From Actinomycetota bacterium (lineage in GTDB: Bacteria; Actinomycetota; Thermoleophilia; Solirubrobacterales; Solirubrobacteraceae), in NCBI GenBank assembly GCA_005883905.1, contig VAYD01000138.1, positions 1-5,919 of the forward strand: a stretch of DNA of 5,919 nt, given 5' to 3'. The notes under the pieces are model-generated. The model worked only from the letters and a program-made list of their open reading frames with translations. It was not told the DNA's origin and made no database searches. Both the position numbers and the translations under genes were made by a program. Positions 5,743 to 5,919 of the stretch are shown in pieces; the stretch's first letter is position 1; each line of letters begins with the position of its first letter.

Positions 5743-5919
5743 TGGGCCTGTTCACCGGGCTGCTCACGCTGCCGCTCGCGCCGGTCCGAAGCACGATGTG
5801 GATCGCGGAGAAGCTGCGCGAGCAGGCAGAGCTCGAGCTCTACGACGAGTCGGGGATCGAGGCAGGGCTGTTCGAGCTGCAGGCGGCGCGCGAGCGCGGC
5901 GACTATGACGAGCACGAGA
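5742..5919 (+). CDS. gvpG: Gas vesicle protein GvpG, 3' end cut by the window
   Basis: GvpG is a small accessory protein of gas vesicle formation, thought to act with GvpF and related proteins during assembly. The 59 visible residues are typical: [20 protein letters not shown] at the start, then IAEKLREQAELELYD, and ELQAARERGDYDEHE where the family has its acidic helical end. About 15-30 more residues are expected past the window edge. The ATG overlaps the gvpF stop by one base (TGATG) and has its own ribosome binding site. No stop or defect is seen in the visible part. Confidence 0.92.
   Translation, partial: MGLFTGLLTLPLAPVRSTMWIAEKLREQAELELYDESGIEAGLFELQAARERGDYDEHE

Overview
The window is very GC-rich and densely coding, with all supported genes on the + strand. 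Its protein families and gene order point to a high-GC actinobacterium. A soil lineage such as Solirubrobacterales/Thermoleophilia is a plausible guess from the overall look, but the sequence alone does not prove it.

Left part (about 1-2390): a family III (CaiB/BaiF-type) CoA-transferase gene is followed after a short gap by a secreted, Tat-exported phosphoesterase of the phospholipase C / acid phosphatase family (PF04185 type). The phosphoesterase is broken. Its N-terminal part ends in a frameshift near 2050, and a clear C-terminal part continues in another frame. The block between them, which should carry the family's Tyr-Asp-Glu-Trp-Gly-Gly motif, is missing. I read it as a pseudogene caused by an internal deletion.

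Right part (about 2380-5919): a gas vesicle (gvp) operon. In order it encodes a SRPBCC-domain protein with a Ser/Arg-rich tail, a 44-residue protein with one hydrophobic segment, a 196-residue protein with an extremely acidic C-terminal half, an 89-residue protein with a Ser/Arg-rich N-terminus, the shell protein GvpA with a long charged C-terminal extension, GvpF/L, and GvpG (cut by the window end). Gaps between genes are 1, 3, 3 and 27 bases, followed by overlaps of 4 bases and 1 base, so one transcript with translational coupling is likely. A possible sigma-B/sigma-F-like promoter lies on the stop codon of the phosphoesterase remnant, just ahead of the first gene. More gvp genes (for example gvpJ, K, L, N, O or S) are expected beyond the right edge.

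The most unusual property is shared low-complexity sequence. Three proteins of the operon (SRPBCC protein, 89-residue protein, GvpA) carry basic Ser/Arg-rich tails without acidic residues. A fourth carries about 98 residues that are roughly 70% Asp/Glu with no Lys or Arg, and GvpA itself holds an acidic run directly before its Ser/Arg tail. This suggests, as inference only, charge-based association of the assembly factors with nascent shell protein.
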